Below are positions 34,161-46,068 of a stretch of 64,000 nucleotides of DNA, one piece after another. The notes beneath the pieces are model-generated. The model had not been told where the DNA came from, ran no database searches, and worked only from the letters and a program-made list of their open reading frames with translations. The first letter of the stretch is position 1. Every line of letters begins with the position of its first letter. A program made the translations under genes and the position numbers. The stretch comes from Cadophora sp. MPI-SDFR-AT-0126 (Eukaryota; Ascomycota; Leotiomycetes; Helotiales; Ploettnerulaceae). Location: NCBI GenBank assembly GCA_020747065.1, contig JAGMVK010000004.1, positions 496,001 through 560,000 on the forward strand. The letters are read 5' to 3'.

Positions 34161-34944
34161 TCAAAGGCTTCCCACTCGAACCAGGCATCCACCATGCTAT
34201 TAAGCACAAAAGAAAAGAAATATGATCGAACTTACGTTGTCGGATGCTGGGATCTCCTTAACGAAATGTTGTCCAATAATTGGAACTTTCTAAATTGCAA
34301 ATCAGCCTTGTCCTTTCCTCAGCCGGTCAAAAGGTAGACATACCACCATGATATCATTTCGGACCTTCGGTACCTCAGCAAAGAAGAAGACGGCGAAAAC
34401 ACCGGCAACACCACCGAAAGCGCCGAGTGTCATTCCCCTGTTCACATCATGTCAGCCCTGTCTTGTATTTGGCTGCTTCTAGCATCCAGCGCTATCTCGA
34501 AGGATCGATCGAATTGTGTCTGGGAAGGGCCAATGGAAGGAATTGAATAAAGCTTGGAGACGCACAATCTCGTAGCATGCTTGAGTGTCCAGCCGTGGAA
34601 GTTTCTTTGCGTGTTGTACCTGTTCCCAATGTCATTAGTCTTCGTTCCCAGTGGTCTTGCTGCCATTGTGTTGCCATCTTCCTCCCGTTCCTCCCTTCAC
34701 ATCCACCACTTCCATCCTAGCTCTCGCCCGCTGCAGGAAAACGTACTTAGGGCCATATGGACTTCGATACGTGGCATATCCGGGGTTTTGCTTTGGAGGC
34801 GTGATGCCAGTACTTGGGTGGAACTGTCGTCAAGCAAACATTAGCCATGATCTCCTGGGTTTTGACTTCCCCCAGCACCCCGTAACCCGCAGGGAAAGCT
34901 CAAAGAGCGCAGAAGCTGTAGATGAAACATACCTCGCCGGCCAT
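34161..34944 (-). CDS. QCR10: Cytochrome bc1 complex subunit, Qcr10-like
   Basis: Six exons: 34944-34933, 34823-34747, 34619-34566, 34437-34344, 34289-34236 and 34196-34161, about 108 residues. Junctions keep the frame and give MAGEFHPSTG, PGYATYRSPYGPKYNTQRN, WTLKHATRLGMTLGAFGGVAG, a single membrane helix VFAVFFFAEVP, and KVPIIGQHFVKEIPASDN. The helix plus the P-K...K-[IV]-P-[IL]-[IL]-G pattern matches yeast Qcr10, the small inner-membrane subunit at the periphery of complex III. The last exon (HGGCLVRVGSL) is the least certain; the protein could end differently after SDN. Six exons for so small a protein is unusual beside its mostly intron-poor neighbours. Confidence 0.75.
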
Positions 34945-35946
34945 TGTGCGGATAGTGCTCGTGAGATCGTGGGGTGAGGCAATTGAAGATACTCGTCGTT
35001 GGGTCGTGGTCAGGACGACGAATTTGAGGCAGGCGGAATGAGCCGGGAAGGTGAAAATCACGTGATCATAATGACGATTTTTTATCTTTTGAGGAGGACA
35101 GTATGCTGATGTGTAGGATTCAGATGGAAAGCTTGAGTAATGTTCAATGTGTCCGCTACATTAGGACTCTGTTTGGCAAGTTTAAAAGTTGCGAAGATTT
35201 CTCACTGTAGACGCTGTCAAGCGAGCCAGATTTTCCAGCGCTCAAGCAGCTGGGAACAAAGCCTATTTTGACTTTTGATACCACATTAGAGGCCTGGCTC
35301 CCCTTTTCTAAGCAGCGCTTTTCTTCATCATTTCGAAGCTTCAGAATGCATCGTGCATCAAATCACAACAGCTCAGATATCCCACTCAAGTCCCTTATCC
35401 AGCGAGATCCGACGAGATAATCTCGCCTGCAGGAACCATCTAATGTGTATCTCACTAGCTGTATCGGCAAGGCTGAATATGGTTTCCTTTTGATGGTGAG
35501 AACTATGGCTGAAAGTCATTCATTGATGAGGCGATATATACCAAGGCCTCTTTATCATGTCCCAAGGCAAAACAAAGAAATGTGCTTCTTGTGAAGAATT
35601 CCGATCCATCCATTGTGGCAGAAGCAGACTTCATCGCATTACCTCATGCCATGCAATGCTATGCCCGTCAAATCCTTCCCTCATGACTTCTTCTCTTGCT
35701 TTTTAACATCTGGTTTCTCATTCGACCATCTCCTCGCCTCGTTTCTCCACATCTGCACGAACTCTCGTCCCGCCATCCAGGTCTCCAGGAAGCTGAATGA
35801 TTCCTGCCTCATGATTGGCCAGCTGTCATCCCGCTCGTCCACCTAATCGTCCCGCATTATCAACGTGCTGCGATTCATGCAAAGCATGCTCATCACTCAT
35901 CTCCAACTAAACCAAAGCATACTGTCTGACCCTTCGTAGCAAATAC
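34945..35946. other. Intergenic stretch between QCR10 and SDHAF3 genes
   Basis: 1.0 kb of QCR10 promoter/5' UTR and the 3' flank of the co-directional SDHAF3 gene. No supported gene. Confidence 0.4.
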
Positions 35947-36444
35947 TTATTCACTGTCCTCAATTTCCTTCTTTCGTATCGCCTGCATGAGTTCATACAT
36001 CTGCCCGAGCTGTTGATCTAGTAAAAAATTAGAAAGACATAAATACACCTGATATATTACTTACCACTCATTTTGTCTATTTTCCCCTGGTCCATGCGTT
36101 CTCCAATCCAAGCATCGCCCTCCAGAGTTTGCGCGTACATCTGCCATTCCGTCAAGAATCCGATCTAGTTGGGGTCATGTTAACCAGCTAATATTTGGCT
36201 CAAACTTGCTTCTTGTACATACAATATGAACGGGATTTTCAATGTTTCTATGTGCCCTGAATTCACTTTTGACATACTCATCCCCCAGTAGCCGCATATC
36301 CCGGGGCAAATGCTTTCGATGTGTGCGTAGTAATCTTCTGTAGAGCGGAATCGGTGGTAATAGAGCCAGTGGCGCAGGTTTGAAACCTTTCGAGGTGCCC
36401 AGATTTGAGGGTGACGCCAATAACAGCCGCGGACTTATCTTCAT
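35947..36444 (-). CDS. SDH7: Succinate dehydrogenase assembly factor 3 (Acn9/Sdh7)
   Basis: Exons 36444-36223, 36164-36065 and 36017-35947 give 130 residues. An Arg/Ser/Pro-rich presequence (about 1-28) precedes the LYR-family core: [18 protein letters not shown] contains the Leu-Tyr-Arg signature, followed by [18 protein letters not shown], the intron, [19 protein letters not shown] and [17 protein letters not shown]. In the mitochondrial matrix this factor protects the iron-sulphur subunit Sdh2 during complex II maturation and is needed for growth on acetate in yeast. All junctions keep conserved residues intact. Confidence 0.95.
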
Positions 36445-37179
36445 GGTGACTGGGATTTAATCCTATCGTATGTGCCGGATTGGCTCTTTTTGTCCTCTCG
36501 AAAGTAAATGTGAGTAGGTGTAGTTGAGAGACGTGCAAGCTGATGTAGTATGTCATGAGTAGCACGGACCAGGACTCCGACACCCTTGATCCCGAACCGT
36601 ACCGAGAGTAAGAGGAGGAGAGAACTCCAACATCCGTCATCCCACTTCAATTCGGATCGCTCTTCTGCGCAACCATCTTTCCACCTTTCGAATTACCTCT
36701 TTCTTCTCTTTCACACGGAACACTTAGACCGAGTGTTGACGATAACGTTTCCATTCCGCAACGATAATCATTTTTGCTATTTCCAGGAACAGCAAGCCCA
36801 GGATAGGACGAAAGGCCGTAGAGTCTACCTAACGAGAACACCATCGAATAGCTCTGTGACTGGCAGGGGGAGGACAGACAGACAGTTGTCAACTGTAATC
36901 AATAATTGCCGACAGATAGGAAGGTCTGAGCCGGGACTCATAAGCACACCCTCAGTCTGCAACACGGGTCAAACGAAGTATTGGCCTGGATTGGAAATAC
37001 TGGACCTGCAGCCACTTACTGTGCAGGACGACAGTCGACAACCACCCCGCATTCTGAATCCCTCGACTCTTCTACTCATCTCATAAGTCCTGGCGCGGAC
37101 TGGCCTTGAAGCGGAAATATATTGGGGACAACTATTATACAACCTGTCTTTCAAGAATCACCACAAACAAGAACCACAC
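36445..37179. other. Divergent upstream region
   Basis: Between SDHAF3 (-) and the small conserved gene at 37180 (+). A 166-codon open frame at 36586-37086 (+) has no plausible domain and is regarded as chance or 5' UTR. Confidence 0.35.
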
Positions 37180-37680
37180 ATGCAACGAACAACAACAGAA
37201 GCGATGCCCACTCAACGTCCCTTCTTCTCTAATTTCCTGGCCGCATTCCGGGCTCACTCTGCTATTCAGACAAGCAAAGCAATGTCAACCACATCCTCCT
37301 CCGCCCAAACTGCACACCCCTCACCAGGAAACTCTCCCTCACAACCACGTACCATATCCACATCAACAAAACCCTCAGGCGCAACAGCAACAGCCCTGAC
37401 ATCCCTCCACTCACCGCGAACGTCGAACTCCCCTCTCAGCCGGTCACCGGGTCCTTCAACTTCACCTGCGGCGGAAAATGCCTCCGCGGCGAGATATATT
37501 ACACCGAGAGGGAGAAGGGGAAGTGATAGCTCTAGTGAAGGATTCAGAGATGTGTTGGGAGCTGAGAAGTGGTATATTGGAGGGAGGACGGCGGCTGGTG
37601 AGGAAAGATATTTCAAGTTGGGAGTTATCAAGAGGCATACTAGTAGGGATCGGTTGAGTTTGGATAGGCTGAGCTTGTGA
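37180..37680 (+). CDS. Small Ser/Thr-rich conserved fungal protein
   Basis: Single exon, 166 residues. The first part (1-110) is disordered and rich in Ser, Thr and Pro after a short segment RPFFSNFLAAFRAH that could be an amphipathic targeting helix. The C-terminal 55 residues are clearly more ordered: RRGSDSSSEGFRDVLGAE, KWYIGGRTAAGEERYFKLG and a closing repeat of RLSL (RDRLSLDRLSL). This tail looks familiar from uncharacterised filamentous-fungal proteins, but I cannot name a function. An alternative start is the ATG at 37204. Confidence 0.65.
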   Translation: MQRTTTEAMPTQRPFFSNFLAAFRAHSAIQTSKAMSTTSSSAQTAHPSPGNSPSQPRTISTSTKPSGATATALTSLHSPRTSNSPLSRSPGPSTSPAAENASAARYITPRGRRGSDSSSEGFRDVLGAEKWYIGGRTAAGEERYFKLGVIKRHTSRDRLSLDRLSL

Positions 37681-38545
37681 TGCGGCATGGTTGGCTTTAT
37701 GATGGATCAAGCTTTAAACTCACCGTGTTGTCCAATTTTGCGACAAGGTGGAAGCAGGTCGCCTGCTTTCAGAAGATATAAACCAGCTGGCTTAAGCCAG
37801 TACGACACTTTGGGTGAGACATTTCTTTTGCTGGGTCATCACTACACTGCTCGCAACGATGCGGCTGGGGAATGGCGTTTGGGAAAATATGGCAAGGCAC
37901 ATTCGACTGGGAAGGGAATACCTGGTTTTGGTCCGGCATCTGCACATATTATACTTACTCACCTTGTTAGGACGAAAGTCCCAAGGTACAAGGCAATAAA
38001 AGCTTGCTCTTGATCTTTATTTTCAAACTGTTCATATGGAAATGCGATGTGACGAAGCAGTAAGTAGGATCTTGATAGTGAACGAGAATCTTGCCACTGG
38101 AGTGTTGTACTCTAGAATTACCAAATAAGTAGTTGGCTGTGGCATGGAGGGGTGGTAGTTCACGGGTCTCTTGGGGACCCGAGTCTCGATTGTCCGGCTA
38201 TGGAGGGATTTGGATTACATGCTAGTTCAACGATTCTCTCCTGAGTACATTTTCAGCTAAGGATAAAATGTTATTTCGCATCCACGGTCTGAATAGGAAG
38301 TTGACCAAGGCGTAGAGGGGTATATGCGGAGAAACATCGGCAACTGCTCCAACCAAGCCTTCTGCAGCCTAGCTCGATCAAAGCTTCAGCCTTACTGAGA
38401 TTTTCTCGGAGCCTTGTCAAAATCAACAACACCATCCAAACATCGCGTACCTCCCACTTCCACCCCAGAGGCGGACAAGTTACCCTCAGCCCGATATTCC
38501 AACAAAATCATCGCTACTCTTCGTTCCACAAGCACATCAGCAACA
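37681..38545. other. Intergenic stretch upstream of the pICln gene
   Basis: 865 bp; 3' flank of the 37180 gene and promoter of the pICln gene. Nothing else seen. Confidence 0.4.
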
Positions 38546-39565
38546 ATGCCACCAACCACAATCCGCACGGCGCCAGCCGACGACACATTCACAAGCCTCG
38601 CAGAACATCAGGCCCAAACGCCCTCGACATTCTACAATGCAAAGCCAGTATTACACTACAAGAAAATTGGAATCCGTGCCATAGCATCCGTTGATCAGAT
38701 CTCGAAGCTGCCAATTCTAGCGCCAGCAGAAGGTGCTGACGCTGCGACGACAGTGCAGACGTTGGATGTGTGGATTAGTTCTGAGTATGTTTTTCTGACC
38801 TGCAATGCCATTTTCTTCCCACTTTGAAGATTGTATCAGTTGAATAATACGATAACTGACTGATACCACAGAAACCTCACCCTCTTCAACCCTACTCTCT
38901 CAACCGGCCTCTCCATCCCCTACCCCTCCATCTCCCTCCACGCCATCCAGCGACTCCCCGACCCCTCAGCCGCAGACCCCTCCTCATCCGAACCCCAGAT
39001 CCAGGGCCTCTACATGCAACTCGACCTCTCAGACCCCAACGCCTTCTCCTCTGAGCAAAATGACGAAGACGATGACCCAACTGTCGAGCTCACACTCCTC
39101 ACCACCCCCTCCAGCGACTCGGAAACCCCAGCACAAGCGATACAAGCAATGTTTGACGCTGTATCCAATTGCTCTAACCTGCACCCAGACCCGGCATTCG
39201 AAGGCGACGACGAGGAGATGCAGGACTTTCCCGGTGGTGCAGGAGGAGACAGCCGGATCGTTTTTGAAGGAAGTGTAGGCTACGAAGGGATCAGCGGGCT
39301 ACCAGGTGTGCAACAAGGTTCTGGCGATGGGGGGTTACCTCCTCCTTTTCCAGGGAGTGGGGGCTGGATTACGGCGGAGAATGTGGGGGAGTATTTTGAT
39401 GAGGAGGGGAATTGGATCAGGGATGGAAATGGGAATGGTGAAGGGGAGGGAGACGTATTAGGTGAAGGTGCGGGACGAGTCAGGACGAGAGAGGAGATGA
39501 ATGGGGAGGGGGTCAATGGTCATGCCGATGAGGGCGACGAGAGTAAGAAGCCTAGAACGGAGTAG
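38546..39565 (+). CDS. pICln-like methylosome subunit (Voldacs domain)
   Basis: Exons 38546-38784 and 38872-39565 (87-nt intron) give 310 residues. The PH-like Voldacs core runs LDVWISSENLTLFNP across the splice, then GLSIPYPSISLHAIQRLP, IQGLYMQLDLSD, PTVELTLLTTP and IQAMFDAVSNCSNLHPDP. This is the order seen in human CLNS1A and its fission yeast homologue, which chaperone Sm proteins with PRMT5 during snRNP assembly. Acidic loops follow the core, matching the acidic regions that bind Sm rings. The C-terminal third is a Gly/Glu-rich tail ending in KKPRTE, with TAENVGEYFDEEGNW as the only conserved-looking stretch. Confidence 0.88.
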
Positions 39566-40446
39566 GTGTTCTAGAAGTGAAAAGCTTTGAATAGAATCAG
39601 CGATCGCCGAGAATTGCCGTTTTGCCATGGTCAGGGAGTAGTTGCCCTTTATGTTGCCTATCCTCTCAAGCTGAGGATATTGAATACAGCAAAAGACTTT
39701 AGAAGCGAGCGTGCAACAGCACACTGCGCCTTACGATGTCGGCAGAAGTCCTGGGCTTGGGGAGGGGGGGCGATTATAATCATGCCTCTGAGGGATTTCC
39801 TTTACCAGCTCTCGCTCTCACTCTCACCGCTACCAATCAAAGTTCTCAAGACCAGATACAGACTTATGTCTTGAACATTATATTTTCCATTATGCACCTA
39901 ACTACCAGTCCTCACCAAAGGCAAAGGCAAGAGAACTTAAACCCGAAAGAGAAGTGAGATACACCATCCGTAGACCTTATATACATAAAACAGATAGAAA
40001 TGCTCGCTAAACGACTCCTCGCTATGTATTTTTGTATCGCTTTTTCCTTTCATGCTGTTCCTCCTTTGATAATGCTTCGTGAATCATGCTCAGACTCCCA
40101 TGCTCGTCCAGTCCAACACCATGCTATGCTATGCGTTATTCATCTCGATCATTCCATTCATGAATCTAACGCCAACAGCAAATTCCCAGAAATTTGAACG
40201 ATGCAGCCGGGTTATGCTCCAAACCTTTTGCCAGAAGAAGGAAAACTCGATTCGTCAATGAAACCTCAGGTCGTCGATGCGACAAAGTATCAGCTGCAGG
40301 AATTTCGATTCCGTATCGCAGTCGATGTATCCAGGATTTGCTTGGCCTAGGGTATATCAAGTCGGAGCTGTGAACTCAGTTCTTCTTGAACATATAATGT
40401 CCTAAGAATAAAATTAGCACCCACTTGAAAAAGAATAGCTAAAGAA
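39566..40446. other. Convergent 3' region
   Basis: Between pICln and the LRR gene, which converge. No supported feature. Confidence 0.4.
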
Positions 40447-42397
40447 TTATAACGCACCATATATACCACCAACTTCCGCCCGCGCAACAGGTATTTTTCT
40501 CATACCCCAATAAGTAGCACCCCACTTCCAGCTTCTCCCACCCTCATCTTTAATGCCTCCCTCTCTAGGCAAACGAACCAGCCATCCCCGTCGTCCAGCT
40601 TCCTTAATACACCATCCTACACGCTTGACATCTGGCGCTTTCTCAAGACGCTTCAAGATCTCTGCGCTCACTTCCAGGACTTCCAGTGGCTCGGCGACGG
40701 TCTTGAGAACCGGACAGCTGGAGCCAAAGAGAGTACCGAGATCCATCTGTGCGATTGACAGATCGGAGACATCTACATAGCGAAGAGAGTGTGGGACCCA
40801 AGCGACTTGTTCCGCAATCGGAAGGTTGGAGTCTGGGACAAAGAGGCGGGTGAGTTCGCGTAGATCGAGGTGGCGGCCGAGTCCAAGCTCTTCGACGTGC
40901 TTGGTTAGCGGAAGGAGAAGTTCGATATGTTCCTTCCCCATCTTAGACCCTTTGAGGTTAAGAGAGCGAACGGTAGTGGGGAGCGAGGGGAGAAGAGATG
41001 TGATGTCAGCACTGGAGAGCATCTCAGCGGACTTAACGTCCATTGCCAAGTTCAAGTACACTAGGCTTTTAGCTGCCGGGTGGGTGGTGAGGAAGTTGAC
41101 AACTGAAGCCCCAGAGAGGAGCGAACATTTGCTGAGATTGAGGTGGGTGAGTCGGGCTGTGTGGGGGATTGAATGAAGTGCTGCATCGGTTATGCGTGTG
41201 TGTGCTACATCGAGATGTGTAAGATGAGGCAGACGCGGGAGGAGAGTGTCGAAGACTGAAGATGGAAGAATCGTGCATTCGTGGAGACTCAATCGAGCAA
41301 TTGGGAGGACTGCTGGGAGAACCTGGCCGTTGATTACGGAATTGAACGAATCACGGAAGGACGTCGATGAGCAGGCGCAAAGATCCAATGCCTTCAACTT
41401 CGGAAGGTCGCAGAGTAATGTCTTCAAAACCGCGGGAGACAGCTCGTCGTCAATGTGCTCTTGAGCAAGAAATTCCTGGAGGTTCGTGGTAAGGAGAAGC
41501 GATTGGAGGAGAGTCTCTGGAGTAAGGTTCTGGGTTTGTGCTCTCTCGCGAGCAGTCATTCCAGCTCCAGTCGGGTTGAAGTGGGAGAAATCCAGACGGC
41601 GGACAATCGTACCCAGCGCAGGGTGAGAGCTAATGTGAGAGAGAAATTTGCGGAAGATTCTCGAGTGCGGAATGGTGACTTGAGCATACAGCGTGGACAA
41701 TGTTGCTGAATGGATGCCGCGTGATGTGAGAAGTAGAGACATCAAATCGATGTTTCTAGCTGTGAATCCATTCGGAGGGATGTCGGTTGCTAATTGGTCA
41801 ATGATGGAGCCTGTAAACATTAGCCAATATTCAACATGCTATCAGGTGACAATGACGAAAGGCATTACCAAGTAATTCCATGGGAAGCAATTCCAATGGA
41901 CTTTTTCCAGCGGCATGTCGTCCTTTCTCCTTGATCTCCTTGACGTTCATTCCCGTCATCCGAACATCCGAATCCCAATCCCATCTTGCCAAGCCCTTCA
42001 AATCGCCTGAACTCTTGCTCGCGATTCTCCCTCTTACACTGATCCCCTTCCATCCCTTGAACCCATCACAAGGACAAACGAATCCATGAAGAGAACTATG
42101 CGGGTTCGTCAACATCCCCCTTCCAGAATCGTTTCTCAGCAGTTCGGGTGGCGTTCTTGAACCAGAAGACGAGTCGTCGAGTATAGCCTCTTCGTCCTGG
42201 TGATATTGGTTTCGTAGATATGAACTTGTTTTAGTTTCGGTGAATGTTTGGGCAATACCTCCGGTATGAGATTCCTTGATACTGGAGAATGAAGCTCGAT
42301 CCATCCGGTCTATGGTCGGTGGTGCTGTCTTCTTCTCAGGCATATACGAAGCAGGCGCGACCTTTCGGCCAGCAAATTCAAGTGGTGAAACTGCCAT
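40447..42397 (-). CDS. F-box-like leucine-rich-repeat protein
   Basis: Exons 42397-41869 and 41810-40447 give 630 residues. Residues 1-165 are mostly disordered with a CPCDGFKGWKGISVRGR segment. Across the intron lies an F-box-like helix, LELLPMELLGSIIDQLATD, then LMSLLLTSRGIHSATLSTLY. Leucine-rich repeats follow: LPKLKALDLCAC, LPIARLSLHECTI, LPHLTHLDVAHTRITDAAL, TARLTHLNLSKCSLL, KSLVYLNLAM, TTVRSLNLKGSKM, HVEELGLGRHLDL and SLRYVDVSDL. Such proteins are usually substrate receptors of SCF ubiquitin ligases. The F-box is degenerate, so Skp1 binding is not certain. The end GGIYGAL follows a conserved-looking Trp-rich KWGATYWGMRKIP. Confidence 0.8.
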
Positions 42398-44767
42398 TTT
42401 TGATTGAGTGTATTCGAGTTACGCTTTCCTTATATGATTGAGGTCCGCGGAGGTGTTTATATGGTGCAACGTTCGAGGAGAATGTGAGCTAATAGCGCGC
42501 TCGGGATTCGCTTCCTGGGACAAAAGCCTCGAAAGACCCTAGCGAATGAATTTTCACGTAGTCAGGCACGCAACGAATGTCGAGAGATGATGCGATGGTG
42601 TTGTGCTGTGTTTGGAAGGCGAGTCGTGATGCTGAGGAAACTCTGACACACGATCCCCTTCTATTTAGTCAAGGAAACACCCGGTGGAAGCTTCCCCGCC
42701 TTCTCCTGCTACCCCGGATTGGAATGTGATGTGTAATAAGCTGCCAAGCGCGTATCAAGTGAGGAGCACGCGGTGAACGTTGTGTCAAGGAAATCGATTT
42801 AGCAAGCTTGGTGCTGTTGGACTTTGGAAGCGGTATGGTGCTTAATTATTGTACCTTAAGGTAGTCGAGAGGCACGGGGATGCAGCGTCACTTAAAGGTC
42901 TTTGACGAGCGAGAGAAAACAGAGGCGAGGCGAGGCGAAGCGAAGCGAAGACGGAGCGAGGAATGGATGTTGTATGTAATGAAATAAAGAATTTCTCTCT
43001 GCCGTGTGATTGAGTGACTCGACGGACGCCACCGCGCCCTGACTATATCATGTCCGGCTTTCGGATTGAAGAATGGAGACAACTGGAGACGAAATGACCT
43101 ACCTACCTACCCTAGACGATGGATACCGGGCGGCTTTTGCTTTTGCTTTGCTTTGCTTTGTCCACACTCGCCCAGCGCCAACGTTGCCCTGCCCAGGCTG
43201 GGCTGGATGAAGGGTCTTCGGCTGGTCCGTTTGTCTTCGCACCTGTCACGCGGCTCTCCAGCCTCGTTAGAAACCGACTAGCCCGCTCCTTGGCTCCTCA
43301 TGCAACCAGTCCAGTCCTGCATTGTCTTAATAACATATTACCCCATACATACCTCTCATTGGACGACTTCAACGTCTTCTCTTCTTCCTATTCGTCCACA
43401 CCGATTATCTTCATAATGAGAACCAACGAGTGAGAACCTTTGACAGCATGCCATTGACAGTACTTCGTTGTAGATGTTGCAGCGAAAATGAGCGGAGCTG
43501 CTGGATAATCGCCATCGTGACGTGTTATGAATCAGGGGCGAAATTGCGAAATTGAAGCGTTTTCATCGACGCTAGCCGAGAAGTCCGAAGTCACACGCTT
43601 ATATGCGGACATTGGAAGATCCCAGACCGTGACTCCACCGTGAGTCTTGACTGTCCCCAATGTACTTAGTGAGGTGAAAATATTACAGAACGCTTTTGTG
43701 GTTAAGTACACAGCTTCAGCATTACTTTTAGAAGGGTAAATATTTGTAATATAATAACCTTATATTGTTATAAACTAAAAGCTCCCTCAAAACTGGACTC
43801 AGAACTGGACATCTCGGTAGCTATTTCGACTGGCATCGGGACAATAACTTCCTAAAAATAACACTTCCTTGCTTGCATAGACGACGGCACGTTCCTGGGA
43901 GTATTTGCCCGTATGGACTGGCGTCTAAAATCGCGTCTGTAGTGTGATAAAGTGTGTACTACACGTGCGGCAGTATCGCGGGCGTGTGAAAATACATCGT
44001 TGCGAGTGTCTCGTTGCGTGTTGTTGGGTGCCTCCATAGAGGCACTGCTCAACGTAAGACAGTTGTTGTGGATTCGATGCCAACATGTCCACCACCGTGC
44101 GGCCGCCTCGAACCGAGCCGGAGCTCGCCAGCCGAAACTGTAAACACCAGTTCCAAGCTCAACACTCCATAGTTCCTTGAGATGTATGAGGAGTAGCTAG
44201 AAATGGAGTGAGTAGTTCAAATTCCTTTCTGCTACTATGCTATACTCACTTTGGGTAATTGGATGAATCTTGTCCAAATGTATTCTCAAATCCCATGGAC
44301 ACTAAGTTCTGAAGGACTTCTGATGAAAGCATTCGGATCTCCTCTTAAATCAAACAATTGAGCACGAAGTAAGTAATTTTGATCTTAGGACATCTCATAC
44401 CAGGTTGAGCAAATAGCAGCATGCAATTATTAGATAAGGCCGATCGTCCATTCTCATCGACAGGGAGGCATCAGATAAGGAACAGCTTATCGGCGAAGCT
44501 TGTGATGCGCCAAGGATCTCAACCAGCAGCTATGTCATTGTCACTTTCTCGCCAAACCTCATTCCTGAACTTTGCACAGCTACGTTGGCAGGTCGCAGAT
44601 CGACAATTTAGGAAAATATGCCTTCGTAAAGTTCTCAACTATCGGTGTTCTGTGCCAGACTTGGACCAGGCAGCGATTCTGGATTTTATTGAGCTCCCTC
44701 TGTCCATTTGCCTCAAGATCAACAACAAACGCACTCTAGCATTCCTTACAGCAGCAGCGCAACAATC
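42398..44767. other. Gene-poor 2.4 kb divergent region
   Basis: Between the LRR gene (-) and seipin (+). It holds simple repeats: GGCGA/AGCGA runs at about 42922-42950, a CCTA run at 43098-43113 and GCTTTT/GCTTT runs at 43136-43159. An A/T-rich patch lies at about 43680-43790. The latter could be a decayed repeat. No protein is recognised. Confidence 0.45.
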
Positions 44768-46068
44768 ATGGTAAGAACCAACCTACAACAGATCTAAATA
44801 TATCTAACCTCTGATCTGCAGGATCTCATACTGAAGCCCGTCCGAGTTGCAACCTCCAAACCTGCGCGCCAAACCTACCTCAATACCATCCTGTTCATGA
44901 TAACCTCCTCAATACTCCTTGGTCTAGCAGTATTCGCATACATTCTGTTCTACTACAACTATGTTCCTCAAATAGGAATTGAGCGTGTTATCCATCTGCA
45001 ATATGGGTATGCTCCCTCAAACCACTGTCGCAATACCAAACATTTACTAACACACCCAGTGACGGTCTCCATCCCTACGGCATAACCTCCCTCGACAACT
45101 CCCTCGTATCCCAACAACCCTACGACATAACACTCACCCTCCATGTCCCACGTTCCCCACCAAACCTTCAGCGCGGCAACTTCATGCTCTCCCTCAGCCT
45201 CCTCTCCCCAACCTACAAACCCCTCCCCTCCCCAATCCCTACGGACACCTCCACACCCCTCACCCCACTCTCAGGCCCAATTGGAACCCTCTCCCTCTCC
45301 AAAGACGATATCCTCTTCTCCGCCCGGCGCCCCACCCTCCTAACCTACACCTCCCGCCTCGTCTCCCTCTCCGAGCGTCTCCTCGCCCTTCCCCTCTACA
45401 TCCTAGGCCTCAAGCACGAGTCCGAAATCCTGCACATCCCCATGGCGGAATCGGCGTCCTTCCCCCGCGGTAGGAAGAACATCCCGGGTTTCGCGATGCT
45501 GGAATTACAAGCTGGGCAAGACGTGCAGGTGTACGCTGCGAAGATCACGTTCAAGGCGAGGTTTGGAGGATTGAGATGGCTGATGTACAATCATCGCGTT
45601 ATCTCGTTTATTGTGTTCACGTCGGCATTCTGGATTGCGGAGGTGCTGTTTACTGCTATTGGGTGGGTTGCTTTGAGGATTATTTTCTCGTCTGGTGGAG
45701 AAGTGAAGGAGATTAAGGGCGAGGATACGGATGCTAGCCTCACTGGTGTGAAGAAAGAGGGCGATGAGACGGACGAGCCGGACTTGTCGGATACGCCTAG
45801 GACGTTCCCGACGTATGGGCGACAGGCTCCGTTGAGGTATGTGTCGACTGGGAAGGATGAACCACAGGTTAAGGATGAGGATAGCGAGGAGTATGCGGCG
45901 CTGGAGAGAGGGGCGTTGGCGGAGGCGGATGATGAAGATGAAGATGATGGAGAGGACATTGGTGGGTATAGAGGGGCTAGGACTGACTCTGGGATTGGGA
46001 CGAGTTTCAGTGAGGGTGGTGAGAGGGGAAGTGTGACGAGGAGGAGGTCAAAAGGCGGAAGAATTTGA
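44768..46068 (+). CDS. Seipin homologue
   Basis: Exons 44768-44770 (the ATG alone), 44822-45006 and 45060-46068 give 398 residues. Seipin forms ER rings that organise lipid droplet budding. The protein has the defining hairpin: a short cytosolic start DLILKPVRVATSKPARQTYL, helix 1 (about 24-46, ILFMITSSILLGLAVFAYIL), a luminal beta-sandwich with DGLHPYGITSLDNSLVSQQPYDITLTL in adjoining parts, GNFMLSLSLLSP, RRPTLLTYTSRLVSL, LYILGLKHESEIL and YAAKITFKARFGGLRWLMY, and helix 2 (about 240-270). An acidic cytosolic tail of about 125 residues follows. The ATG-only first exon is supported by a consensus GTAAG donor, a CTAAC branch site and immediate entry into the conserved LKPVR region. Confidence 0.9.

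Noticed and set aside
36586..37086. 166-codon + frame upstream of the small conserved gene
   Set aside because: No family resemblance, irregular composition and no splice logic linking it to the gene at 37180.
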